Positions 9,129 to 16,867 of a DNA stretch of 64,000 nucleotides are shown piece after piece. The position numbers were made by a program, and so were the translations under genes. The stretch spans positions 183,539 through 247,538 of the forward strand of contig NZ_LNYA01000003.1 of assembly GCF_001467615.1 (NCBI RefSeq). The letters run 5' to 3'. Within the stretch, counting starts at the first letter, position 1, and every line of letters begins with the position of its first letter. Origin of the DNA: Legionella erythra. GTDB lineage: Bacteria > Pseudomonadota > Gammaproteobacteria > Legionellales > Legionellaceae. A model generated the notes under the pieces. It was given only the letters and a program-made list of their open reading frames with translations. It made no database searches and had not been told where the DNA came from.

Positions 9129-9464
9129 TCAATAAAAAATACCCAGTTCCAGACGCGCCGCTTCGGTCATGCGTTCCTGAGTCCAGGGTGGATCCCACAC
9201 CAACTCCACGGTACAATCGCTGACGCCTTCCACCTTATTCACCGCTTGCTCCACCGTTCCCGGAAAAGTCTGGGCTACCGGACAGCCGGGCGTCGTTAGT
9301 GTCATTTTGACGTGAACGTGATGCTCCTCATCAATGCTGACATCATAAATTAATCCCAAATCATAAATGTTGACCGGGATTTCAGGGTCATAGACGGTTT
9401 TTAAGGCAGCAATGGCATTATCCTTTAACACATCCAGATCCTGCTTTTTTTTAAAACCAAACAT
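9129..9464 (-). CDS. sufT: Fe-S assembly factor SufT (MIP18/DUF59 family)
   Basis: A 111-aa single-domain MIP18-like protein. It has the family signature DPEIPVNIYDLGLIYDV at about residues 26-42, and TTPGCPVAQTFPGTVEQAV with the conserved reactive Cys at about residue 64. SufT proteins support maturation of Fe-S enzymes under high demand. The start at 9464 lies three bases after the sufU stop, with a GGAG ribosome binding site inside the sufU end. The position after sufU in a sufBCDSU cluster is the classic context. Confidence 0.9.
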   Translation of the reverse strand: MFGFKKKQDLDVLKDNAIAALKTVYDPEIPVNIYDLGLIYDVSIDEEHHVHVKMTLTTPGCPVAQTFPGTVEQAVNKVEGVSDCTVELVWDPPWTQERMTEAARLELGIFY

Positions 9465-9467
9465 GAC

Positions 9468-9917
9468 TTACTCCGTACTGACAACCGCTGTTTCTTTGTT
9501 CAATGCCGATTCCAGGGTATGCCAGGCTAATGTGGCGCATTTAACCCGGGCCGGATAAGCCCTGACACCGGCTAAAACAGCGAGTTTATCGAGGGAGCTT
9601 AAGTGGCCGTCGTCGTCACGAGTCACCATGGCATGAAAGCGCTGAAATAATTCATGGGCTTCGGACACGGTTTTTCCCTGTAGCGCTTCCGTCATCAGGG
9701 AAGCAGAGGCTTGCGAAATGGCACAACCGCAACCCACAAAACTCAATTGTTTCAAGCAATCATTTTCAACTTTTAAATAAAGCGTCAGTTTATCGCCGCA
9801 CAAGGGATTAAAGCCATTGGCCGTCGACGTCGCATCGGCCATCGTATGATGGTTTCTTGGATTACGATTATGGTCGATGATAATTTCCTGATATAACTCG
9901 CGTAATTCCATACTCAT
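9468..9917 (-). CDS. sufU: SufU-type Fe-S sulfurtransfer/scaffold protein
   Basis: A 149-aa IscU-fold protein. The three conserved cysteines are in NPLCGDK, VGCGCAIS and VKCATLAW. In the SufU family these bind zinc and accept the persulfide sulfur from SufS. The start at 9917 overlaps the sufS stop by four bases (ATGA). The presence of SufU rather than SufE/SufA makes this cluster resemble the Gram-positive layout as well as that of Legionella and some other proteobacteria. The GCGC loop includes an extra Cys beside the conserved one. Confidence 0.88.
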   Translation of the reverse strand: MSMELRELYQEIIIDHNRNPRNHHTMADATSTANGFNPLCGDKLTLYLKVENDCLKQLSFVGCGCAISQASASLMTEALQGKTVSEAHELFQRFHAMVTRDDDGHLSSLDKLAVLAGVRAYPARVKCATLAWHTLESALNKETAVVSTE

Positions 9918-11158
9918 GCAAACACCTCTTTCACCCGTTCAAGCGCGCAGGCAAACCGATCGATTTCTTCTTTGGTATTATAAAAGGCCAACGAAAGGCG
10001 CGAGGTCGCCGCCACGTCGAAAAATGCCATCAACGGCATGGCGCAATGATGACCGCTGCGTACCGCAATGCCCTCGCTGTCAAGAATGGTACCGATATCG
10101 TGCGCGTGAATTTTTCCATGGACAAAGGAAACAATGGGCACTTTATGACGCGCGGTACCGATGATCTTAAAGCCTTTGACCGATTGCACCGCGCGGGTAG
10201 CATAATCCAATAAATGCGCCTCATAAGCTGCAATCGCTTCCATATCCAGGGACCATAAATAATCAAGCGTCGCACCAAGACCAATGACACCGGCAATATT
10301 TGGGGTCCCTGCTTCAAATTTATGAGGAAGCGGGGCATATTCCGTGGCGTCAAAGGTGACGTACTGAATCATTTCACCGCCGCCCTGGTAAGGAGACATG
10401 TCATTGAGCAGATGCTCTTTGCCCCACAGAACGCCAATGCCGGTTGGGCCATACATTTTATGGCCGGAAAACGCATAAAAATCACAATCCAGATCCTGCA
10501 CATCGATGGGTAAATGGGCCGTGGATTGCGCACCATCCAACAACACCAGCGCCCCACGGGCATGCGCCATATCAATCATCTGTTTGACCGGATTAATGGT
10601 GCCCAGCGCGTTGGAAACGTAACTGATAGCCACCAGTTTAGTCTTGGCGTTTAATTTTTTCTCAAACTCATCCAGGAGCACTTCCCCATCATAAGAAATA
10701 GGTGCCACCTGCAATTGCGCTCCGGTTTGTTGACAAACCATTTGCCAGGGAACAATGTTGGCATGGTGTTCCATATGGGTAATCAGGATTTCCTCACCGG
10801 CGCGAATACGCGGACGAACATAACTTTGGGCAACCAGGTTGATCCCTTCTGTCGTACCCCGTACAAAAATACATTCCTGTGGTGCCCTGGCATGAATGAA
10901 GCGTTGAACCTTGCCGCGTGCCGCCTCATACTGGATAGTGGCTCGCGCGGAAAGCGTGTGCACCCCGCGATGCACGTTGGCATTATCCTGGGTGTAGTAA
11001 TGATTCATGGCCTCAATGACAGCCTTGGGCTTCTGGGTCGTGGCCGCATTGTCAAAATAAACATAAGGACAATCATTCACCCTTTGATGAAGAATAGGGA
11101 ATTGCGCCCTTATTGTGTGTAATTCGGTCTCACTCAGCAAGGCGGTGGCTGTAGTCAT
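9914..11158 (-). CDS. sufS: Cysteine desulfurase SufS
   Basis: A 414-aa PLP-dependent class V aminotransferase that takes sulfur from cysteine as a persulfide for the SufBCD scaffold. YFDNAATTQKPKAVIEAM is the family N-terminal signature. The PLP lysine is in FSGHKMYGPTGIGVLWG. The active-site Cys is in the short loop of RSGHHCAMPLM, the group II (SufS) pattern. The gene overlaps sufD by four bases upstream and sufU by four bases downstream. Confidence 0.95.
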   Translation of the reverse strand: MTTATALLSETELHTIRAQFPILHQRVNDCPYVYFDNAATTQKPKAVIEAMNHYYTQDNANVHRGVHTLSARATIQYEAARGKVQRFIHARAPQECIFVRGTTEGINLVAQSYVRPRIRAGEEILITHMEHHANIVPWQMVCQQTGAQLQVAPISYDGEVLLDEFEKKLNAKTKLVAISYVSNALGTINPVKQMIDMAHARGALVLLDGAQSTAHLPIDVQDLDCDFYAFSGHKMYGPTGIGVLWGKEHLLNDMSPYQGGGEMIQYVTFDATEYAPLPHKFEAGTPNIAGVIGLGATLDYLWSLDMEAIAAYEAHLLDYATRAVQSVKGFKIIGTARHKVPIVSFVHGKIHAHDIGTILDSEGIAVRSGHHCAMPLMAFFDVAATSRLSLAFYNTKEEIDRFACALERVKEVFA

Positions 11159-12432
11159 GACGGTTCCCTCAACTGTTGACTGATGAGCGCTGCCATCCAG
11201 TCGGCTAATGGGCGGTGGGGAATCAAGCGTAAATTCGCGGCGGCAAACGCATGAATTAAATAATGAATTGCCTCTGAACGCTCAATACCTCGCGTTGCCA
11301 GATAAAACAACGCCTCTTCGTCCAACTGCCCCACTGTCGCACCATGTGAGCAAATCACATCATCAGCAAAAATTTCCAATTGCGGCTTGGTATCGATTTC
11401 GGCCTGGGGGGACAACAGCAGGTTTTTATTCTGTTGATGGGCCTCGGTATGCTGGGCATGTCTGGCGACAATGACTTTGCCATTAAATACCGCGCGGCAA
11501 CGTCCGGAAAGGATACCCTTATAATCCTGTTCGCTATGGCAATGGGGCACCTCATGATTCACCACCGTGTGATGATCCACATGCTGGTTATCTGAAGTCA
11601 TGTAAATGCCATTCATCAATGCCTGAGCTTTTTCCCCTTTAAAGGTAATGCGGGTATCGCTACGCGCCATTTTAGCGCCAACACTTAAGGATTGACTGTT
11701 GAATTGGCCTAAAGCCGCCACATGAGCCGCCACTTCACCGATATGGTAAGCTGCCCGGCTTTCATTCTGAATCTTATAATGGGTGATGCTGGCGCCCGAA
11801 TCAACCCTGATTTCCGTCAAGGTATTGCTGAAATAACAACGCCCCGGGCCGCCCTGAAAATACTCAATTACCGTGGCTTCGCTACCCGCTTCCGCAATAA
11901 TCAGCTGACGGGTATGTACCGCTTGATGGTCATTATCCTGCCAATGCTCAATGAGCAAAGGCTCTTCAAGCTTAACGCCCGCGGGTAGATAAATAACCAC
12001 GCCACTTTGCATCATCGCGGAATTCAATGCCTGAAAGCCATGTTCATGGCGGGCAATTTGCCCTAGCCAGGGTTTTATACGCTCAGGAATGGTTTGAAGG
12101 GCATCCTGCAGGGATTGCACCATCATCCCTGGCGGTAATTGCGGCGCCAGTGCCTCGGCACCCAGCACCTGGCCATTATGCACCATGAGACGCAGAGCAC
12201 AAGGTATGTCTGAAGGTACTGCCTGAGCAGTAGAAAACGCACCCTTGGCCGCAGTAAACGGCTGCTGCAAAAAACCGTCGAGGCTGGTGTATTTCCAGTC
12301 CTCCTGCTGCTTTGCCGGAAACCCCTGACGATTAAAGTCACGCAAGGCTTTCTTCTGCAAATCAGCCAGCCAGGCAATAGGCGACAGGCCCGCCTCGGCT
12401 TGCTGTTGATAAAAACTCAAGACCTCGCTCAT
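11155..12432 (-). CDS. sufD: Fe-S scaffold component SufD
   Basis: A 425-aa beta-helix protein that pairs with SufB in the SufBC2D scaffold. The C-terminal half shows the SufB/SufD core (HHTVVNHEVPHCHSEQDYKG, VFNGKVIVARHAQHTEAHQQ and DVICSHGATVGQLDEEALFY). The His in CSHGATVG is the residue implicated at the SufB-SufD interface. The N-terminal part is helical and variable, as usual. Four-base overlaps with sufC and sufS indicate tight translational coupling. Confidence 0.93.
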   Translation of the reverse strand: MSEVLSFYQQQAEAGLSPIAWLADLQKKALRDFNRQGFPAKQQEDWKYTSLDGFLQQPFTAAKGAFSTAQAVPSDIPCALRLMVHNGQVLGAEALAPQLPPGMMVQSLQDALQTIPERIKPWLGQIARHEHGFQALNSAMMQSGVVIYLPAGVKLEEPLLIEHWQDNDHQAVHTRQLIIAEAGSEATVIEYFQGGPGRCYFSNTLTEIRVDSGASITHYKIQNESRAAYHIGEVAAHVAALGQFNSQSLSVGAKMARSDTRITFKGEKAQALMNGIYMTSDNQHVDHHTVVNHEVPHCHSEQDYKGILSGRCRAVFNGKVIVARHAQHTEAHQQNKNLLLSPQAEIDTKPQLEIFADDVICSHGATVGQLDEEALFYLATRGIERSEAIHYLIHAFAAANLRLIPHRPLADWMAALISQQLREPS

Positions 12433-13181
12433 ACCTGCTCCGTCTCCTCAAGCCAGCTGTACCCTTTTTTCTCCAGATCGAGCGCGAGCGATTTGTCGCC
12501 TGATTTGACAATACGGCCATTGGCGAGCACATGAATAAAATCAGGTTCAATGTAATCCAGCAACCGTTGATAATGGGTCACCAGAATGATTGCCCGCTCA
12601 GGCGAACGCATGGCGTTCACACCCTGGGAAATAATGCGCAAGGCATCAATGTCCAACCCTGAATCCGTTTCATCCAGAATCGCGAGTTTTGGCTCTAACG
12701 CAGCCATCTGCAAAATTTCATTGCGTTTTTTTTCACCACCAGAGAAGCCTTCATTGATGCTTCGGTACAGAAAACTTTCATCCATATCCAGTAACTGGCA
12801 TTTTTCGCGGATAAAACTCAAGAATTCAATCGCATCCAGGGTGTTTTTTTGTTGGCCCTTACGCACAGCATTCACAGAAGCTTTCAAAAAATTAATATTG
12901 GTGACGCCCGGAATTTCAACCGGGTACTGGAACGACATAAAAACCCCAGCCTGGGCCCGCGCTTCAGGCGGCATAGACAGTAAATCCTGATTCAGGTAAG
13001 TCACATCTCCCGCCGTCACCTGGTAAGCGGGATGGCCGGCAAGTACTTTTGACAAGGTGCTTTTTCCTGAACCATTTGGACCCATGATCGCATGGACTTC
13101 CCCGGCTTTAATCGCAAGGTCAATGCCTTTTAAAATGGGTTGCTCGTTAATGGCAACATTTAAGTTATTGATTGTTAACAT
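12429..13181 (-). CDS. sufC: Fe-S assembly ATPase SufC
   Basis: A 250-aa ABC-type ATPase that energises the SufBCD scaffold. The Walker A motif is GPNGSGKSTLSKVL, the ABC signature is FSGGEKKRNEILQ, Walker B is LAILDETDSGLD with the following D-loop, and the switch His is in ILVTHYQRLL. All catalytic residues are intact. The gene starts one base after the sufB stop and overlaps sufD by four bases. Confidence 0.96.
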   Translation of the reverse strand: MLTINNLNVAINEQPILKGIDLAIKAGEVHAIMGPNGSGKSTLSKVLAGHPAYQVTAGDVTYLNQDLLSMPPEARAQAGVFMSFQYPVEIPGVTNINFLKASVNAVRKGQQKNTLDAIEFLSFIREKCQLLDMDESFLYRSINEGFSGGEKKRNEILQMAALEPKLAILDETDSGLDIDALRIISQGVNAMRSPERAIILVTHYQRLLDYIEPDFIHVLANGRIVKSGDKSLALDLEKKGYSWLEETEQV

Positions 13182-13182
13182 A

Positions 13183-14631
13183 TTAGCCTACTGCCCCCTC
13201 CAGACTGATACCCAGCAATTTGGTCGCTTCGACGGCAAATTCCATAGGTAACTCTTTTAACACTTGTTTACAAAAACCATTGACAATCATGGACACCGCA
13301 TCCTCTGTATCGATGCCTCGCTGCTGGCAATAAAATAATTGCTCCTCACTGATTTTGGAGGTGGTTGCTTCATGCTCAAGTTGAGCGGTGGGATTTTTCA
13401 CCTCGATATAAGGAAACGTATGCGCTGAACACTCACTCCCCATCAGCATGGAGTCACATTGGGTAAAATTGCGTGCATTGACGGCCGTAGGCGCTATGCG
13501 GACCAAACCGCGGTAAGCATTATGGGAACGTCCAGCGCTGATGCCCTTGGCGATAATCGTTGAACGGGTATTTTTGCCGATGTGAATCATCTTGGTGCCG
13601 GTATCCGCCTGCTGACAATTATTAGTCAGGGCTACCGAATAAAATTCACCCACCGAGTCGTCGCCCTGCAAAATCACACTGGGGTATTTCCAGGTAATGG
13701 CCGAACCGGTTTCAATCTGTGTCCAGGAAATCTTGGACCGTTTACCCCGGCAGGCACCGCGCTTGGTGACAAAATTGTAAATTCCACCCTTGCCGTCTTT
13801 ATCCCCCGGATACCAGTTTTGCACGGTAGAGTATTTAATCTGCGCGCCATCGAGAGCCACCAACTCAACCACCGCCGCATGCAGCTGGTTTTCATCCCGC
13901 ATGGGTGCAGTACACCCTTCGAGATAAGACACATAGCTGTCGCTGTCGGCCACAATCAGCGTGCGTTCAAACTGCCCCGTGGAAGCGGCATTGATGCGGA
14001 AATAGGTGGATAATTCCATCGGGCAGCGAACACCTTTGGGAATGTAGACAAAGGAGCCGTCACTGAATACAGCGGAATTTAAAGCCGCATAAAAATTATC
14101 GCGGTAAGGAACCACAGAGCCCAGGTATTGACGTACTAACTCGGGGTATTCGCGCACGGCTTCTGAAAACGAACAGAAAATAACACCGGCTTCGGCGAGC
14201 TTGGCCTTAAAGGTGGTTGCCACCGAAACACTGTCGAATACCGCATCGACGGCCACACCAGCCAGCATTTCCTGTTCATGCAGGGGAATGCCGAGTTTTT
14301 CATAGGTGCGCAGCAATTCGGGATCGACTTCATCCAGGCTTTTTGGCGCATCTTTTTTGCTTTTCGGCGCGGAATAGTAAGACACGGCCTGGTAATCAAT
14401 CGGCGGGTAGTGGACACTTGACCATTCGGGATGCGGCATGCTTTGCCAATATTCAAACGCCTTCAAACGCCATTCAAGCAAAAATGGAGGTTCCCCCTTA
14501 ATCGCAGACAAACGGCGAATGACCTCTTCATTGAGGCCCGGCTCGAAGGTATCCACTTCAATGTCGGTTACAAAACCGTGTTGATATTCCCTTTCAAGGA
14601 GAGAATGAATCTGTTCGTTGCTTTTAGCCAT
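13183..14631 (-). CDS. sufB: Fe-S scaffold protein SufB
   Basis: A 482-aa protein and the main scaffold of SufBC2D. The start is set at 14631 (MAKSNEQ), because GGAG lies six bases upstream; an in-frame ATG at 14643 lacks such a site. Diagnostic segments include [20 protein letters not shown], the conserved Cys in [31 protein letters not shown] and [11 protein letters not shown]. The gene overlaps the end of sufR by eight bases, so regulator and scaffold are on one message. Confidence 0.95.
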   Translation of the reverse strand: MAKSNEQIHSLLEREYQHGFVTDIEVDTFEPGLNEEVIRRLSAIKGEPPFLLEWRLKAFEYWQSMPHPEWSSVHYPPIDYQAVSYYSAPKSKKDAPKSLDEVDPELLRTYEKLGIPLHEQEMLAGVAVDAVFDSVSVATTFKAKLAEAGVIFCSFSEAVREYPELVRQYLGSVVPYRDNFYAALNSAVFSDGSFVYIPKGVRCPMELSTYFRINAASTGQFERTLIVADSDSYVSYLEGCTAPMRDENQLHAAVVELVALDGAQIKYSTVQNWYPGDKDGKGGIYNFVTKRGACRGKRSKISWTQIETGSAITWKYPSVILQGDDSVGEFYSVALTNNCQQADTGTKMIHIGKNTRSTIIAKGISAGRSHNAYRGLVRIAPTAVNARNFTQCDSMLMGSECSAHTFPYIEVKNPTAQLEHEATTSKISEEQLFYCQQRGIDTEDAVSMIVNGFCKQVLKELPMEFAVEATKLLGISLEGAVG

Positions 14632-15085
14632 GAGTAACTCCACTTGCTAATTGCCTGATGCGGTCAATTTCCACCGCGGGCAGCGTGGGTTTAGCCAGTA
14701 CTTCAAGACTGACACTGTCCAACGCCGCTTCAATTGCCTGGCTGATTAATCGCCAATTGCCCTGTACATGACAAACACTCTGCAGCGAGCAGACATTCTG
14801 TTGCAAACTGCATTCGGTTAAGCCGAGCCGCTCTTCCAGAGCACTGATAATCTGTCCTACGGATATCTCGGAAGCCGTGAGCTTTAATCGATACCCCCCG
14901 CTGACGCCGCGTACGGACGTCAATAACCCAGCCGCCGTCAGGCGTTTGAGTAATTTACTGACTGTGGGAACCGCAATGTGTGTATGCTGGGCAATATCCC
15001 TGGCATTACAAAGCGCCGGGGCACGCCGTGCAAGATATACCATCATCACTGTTCCATAATCGGCCAATTTGCTGATGCGCAGCAT
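14624..15085 (-). CDS. sufR: Rrf2-family Fe-S-sensing regulator of the suf operon
   Basis: A 153-aa winged-helix Rrf2 protein of the 'SUF system regulator' type. The DNA-binding N-terminus is [19 protein letters not shown] followed by [17 protein letters not shown]. Three cysteines, C92, C99 and C105, sit where IscR holds its Fe-S cluster, but the first spacing is x6 instead of x5. The gene is first in the operon and overlaps sufB. The dyad overlapping its promoter (15150-15170) suggests autoregulation: apo and holo forms would tune sufBCDSUT to Fe-S demand. Function is inferred from family and position. Confidence 0.88.
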   Translation of the reverse strand: MLRISKLADYGTVMMVYLARRAPALCNARDIAQHTHIAVPTVSKLLKRLTAAGLLTSVRGVSGGYRLKLTASEISVGQIISALEERLGLTECSLQQNVCSLQSVCHVQGNWRLISQAIEAALDSVSLEVLAKPTLPAVEIDRIRQLASGVTHG

Positions 15086-15149
15086 ACCACCCCCACATCA
15101 AATAATCTAGTACTAAACAGGTCTTAATTAGCGTTTGGCTACCTTTAAT

Positions 15150-15179
15150 ATAGTACCAAATTAGTTCTATTTAAAGCAA
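15150..15179 (-). promoter_or_regulatory. Candidate suf promoter overlapped by a 21-bp dyad (SufR operator)
   Basis: On the minus strand TTGCTT (15179-15174) and TACTAT (15155-15150) are spaced by 18 bases. A dyad at 15150-15170 has arms ATAGTAC and GTTCTAT (one mismatch) around CAAATTA, so it covers the -10 and most of the spacer. A second, short palindrome TAGTACTA lies in the leader at 15108-15115 and repeats the arm sequence. This is the layout expected of an autorepressor site. Confidence 0.5.
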
Positions 15180-15276
15180 ATGCGAAATGATACCCCATTT
15201 TATAGTGACATTGAAGAAATTTATCGCGATGTTTACAAGGCAGGTTATCCTGGGTACGGCCTTGGATTCTGATAAG

Positions 15277-15301
15277 AATATGACCCCAATGGAGTCATAT
15301 T
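15277..15301. promoter_or_regulatory. 25-bp dyad upstream of the acid phosphatase promoter
   Basis: AATATGAC and GTCATATT form perfect eight-base arms around CCCAATGGA, whose inner CC/GG can also pair. The dyad ends seven bases before the -35 box of the phosphatase promoter. With no gene ending here on either strand it is better read as an operator than as a terminator. The binding protein is unknown. Confidence 0.4.
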
Positions 15302-15307
15302 GTGCAA

Positions 15308-15335
15308 TTGACAAACAAAATAGGCATTATATAAT
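15308..15335 (+). promoter_or_regulatory. Near-consensus sigma70 promoter of the acid phosphatase gene
   Basis: A perfect -35 (TTGACA, 15308-15313) and a perfect -10 (TATAAT, 15330-15335) are separated by 16 bases. The predicted RNA start is near 15342, about 22 bases before the ATG at 15364, leaving room for the ribosome binding site TAGGA. Confidence 0.75.
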
Positions 15336-15363
15336 ACGCTCACCCTGATTTTGTAGGATAGTG

Positions 15364-16044
15364 ATGAAAGCTGTATCTTCTTTTTTCCTGACGTTGTTCC
15401 TGTCCCTTTCTTTCTTTATTTTACCTCATTCGCCCGCGCTGGCTGAACCACCCAACTTAAGCATTGTAAAAAACGAAATCAAGACCTACCATGACTCCGG
15501 TATTTACAATCAGGAACTGACCCAGGCCATTGCCAGGGCGCATCGTTACATCATGGCCCAGGTGAAAGCCAATGACCACCAGGCGATTAAACGAAAACTG
15601 GCCATTGTTCTGGATATTGATGAAACCAGCCTCAGTAATTATGATGACATCATCAAACATGATTTTACCGCCAATCGTCAAACCATCCATCAGCAAATTC
15701 TGAAAGCTCAGGCACCTGCCATTAAACCTATGCTTGCGCTATACAAAGATGCCATAGAGCATGGCGTCAAGGTGTTTTTCGTGACCGGTCGACATCAATC
15801 CGAATTGAAAGCCACAGAAGCCAATCTGCTTAAAGCCGGCTATAAGCACTGGACAGGCCTGTATGTCCGCCCGGACAATTACCAGCAACAATCCATCGTG
15901 CCGTTTAAAGCCCATGCCCGTGAATTAATCAGTAAAAAAGGTTATACGATCATTGCCACCATTGGTGATCAATACAGTGATTTGATGGGTGGTTTTGCAA
16001 AAAGGGAATTCAAACTGCCGAATCCATTCTATTTTCTGCCTTGA
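15364..16044 (+). CDS. Secreted HAD-superfamily acid phosphatase (class B-like)
   Basis: A 226-aa protein. The N-terminal signal peptide (hydrophobic stretch at residues 7-24, likely cut after ALA near residue 27) sends it to the periplasm or beyond. HAD motif I is DIDETSLSN (the two catalytic Asp). Motif II is FFVTGRH, and the motif III/IV region carries a Lys in IVPFKAH and GDQYSDLMGG. This matches the HAD acid phosphatase family (PF03767-like), which removes phosphate from small phosphomonoesters. The ATG at 15364 is preferred to the GTG directly before it. The gene stands alone behind a very strong promoter with a dyad upstream. Confidence 0.85.
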   Translation: MKAVSSFFLTLFLSLSFFILPHSPALAEPPNLSIVKNEIKTYHDSGIYNQELTQAIARAHRYIMAQVKANDHQAIKRKLAIVLDIDETSLSNYDDIIKHDFTANRQTIHQQILKAQAPAIKPMLALYKDAIEHGVKVFFVTGRHQSELKATEANLLKAGYKHWTGLYVRPDNYQQQSIVPFKAHARELISKKGYTIIATIGDQYSDLMGGFAKREFKLPNPFYFLP

Positions 16045-16162
16045 TGTCTCCATCGGTATCCTCAGGCCAGCCTCTTTTCTGCGTGAATGGAAAGAGGCAA
16101 AAAAAATGACCATGGCAACCGTATGCACTTTTTATGTGCTAAAACCATCTTGTTTGCCTACG

Positions 16163-16232
16163 TGCTGTGCTTTATGCACAGCATCCATTTGATCTTGAAT
16201 CCAGCCGCCTGGATTCCGCGCATAAAGCGCGG
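16163..16232. repeat. Three consecutive perfect hairpins
   Basis: Hairpin 1 (16163-16183) is TGCTGTGC-TTTAT-GCACAGCA. Hairpin 2 (16197-16216) is GAATCCAG-CCGC-CTGGATTC. Hairpin 3 (16216-16232) is CCGCGC-ATAAA-GCGCGG. The CTGGATTCCGCG core resembles dispersed intergenic inverted-repeat elements common in proteobacterial genomes. The hairpins may end the phosphatase and greA transcripts from both sides, but no U-run follows any of them. Confidence 0.6.
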
Positions 16233-16319
16233 AAAGTAGACATTTGCATTGTGCATGGGACGTAGAAAGTAGACATTTGGGTTGTGCATGGGACGCGGAA
16301 AATAGGCATTTGCATGGGC
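16229..16319. repeat. Tandem 33-bp repeat, 2.7 copies
   Basis: Copies start at 16229, 16262 and 16295. Each has the form G(C/T)(G/A)GAAAGTAGACATTTG followed by (CA/GG)TTGTGCATGGGAC; the third is shortened and diverged. The unit is 11 codons long, so any reading frame through it repeats. On the minus strand one frame gives a repeated MHNxNVYFxRP motif. Confidence 0.75.
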
Positions 16320-16375
16320 AAAGTACGTTTCAGTGCGTTTGCCCTGAAAAGGATCAGTCACCCAGGGAAGAGTAA

Positions 16376-16858
16376 TTACTCCGCGACGTAATGGACTTCA
16401 ATGATGTCATACTCTACTGTACCGCCCGGGGTTTGCACCACCACCGTATCGTCGATTTGTTTACCAATGAGCGCACGGCCAATGGGGGAGCTGTAGGATA
16501 TTTTATTTAATTTGATGTCAGCCTCGTCTTCACCCACAATCTGGTAGCAGATTTCCGTGTTATTCACCAGATGACAAATTTTCACGGTGGCGCCGAAAAC
16601 AACCTTGCCCTGATTAGGTAGCTTGCTGATATCCACGATCTGGCAATTGGATAGTTTGGCTTCCAGCTCCTGGATACGGCCTTCGTTAAAACTTTGCTGT
16701 TCACGGGCGGCGTGGTATTCTGCATTTTCTTTGAGATCACCATGTGCACGTGCCGTGGCAATGGCTTCCACAATGCGCGGGCGCTCGACAGTTTTCAAAC
16801 GATGTAATTCACTTTTCAGCGCTTCGGCGCCCTTAACAGTCATTGGATGTTTTGACAT
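16376..16858 (-). CDS. greA: Transcription elongation factor GreA
   Basis: A 160-aa protein with the two-domain Gre fold. The N-terminal coiled coil ends in the acidic tip loop [20 protein letters not shown], which inserts into the RNA polymerase secondary channel and activates transcript cleavage. The C-terminal FKBP-like domain contains [12 protein letters not shown]. The start at 16858 follows a good AGGTGG site. The gene begins nine bases after carB, so carB and greA form an operon. Confidence 0.95.
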   Translation of the reverse strand: MSKHPMTVKGAEALKSELHRLKTVERPRIVEAIATARAHGDLKENAEYHAAREQQSFNEGRIQELEAKLSNCQIVDISKLPNQGKVVFGATVKICHLVNNTEICYQIVGEDEADIKLNKISYSSPIGRALIGKQIDDTVVVQTPGGTVEYDIIEVHYVAE

Positions 16859-16867
16859 AACCCACCT

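Larger units (their letters stand above)
16045..16375. other. 331-base intergenic region rich in hairpins and repeats
   Basis: This is the only stretch over 300 bases without a supported gene. It holds, in order: an eight-base inverted repeat at 16070-16098 (GCCTCTTT and AAAGAGGC); two perfect hairpins and a third adjoining one at 16163-16232; and nearly three copies of a 33-bp repeat at 16229-16319. The minus strand is open from 16361 to 16158 and would encode a 67-residue repetitive peptide, but without a convincing ribosome binding site. I do not call it a gene. Confidence 0.6.

Noticed and set aside
13582-14013. 143-codon plus-strand frame inside sufB
   Set aside because: Antisense shadow of a strongly conserved gene.
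16070-16098. GCCTCTTT/AAAGAGGC inverted repeat after the phosphatase gene, considered as its terminator
   Set aside because: On the plus strand the stem is followed by A-residues, not T; on the minus strand the T-run precedes the stem. The geometry is wrong for a terminator in either direction.
16229-16319. 33-bp repeats considered as a CRISPR remnant
   Set aside because: The copies are contiguous, without unique spacers, and no cas gene is present.
16158-16361. 67-codon minus-strand frame through the 33-bp repeats, considered as a gene
   Set aside because: It is open mainly because the unit is a multiple of three; no ribosome binding site or promoter is visible. It is reported as a finding but not as a gene.
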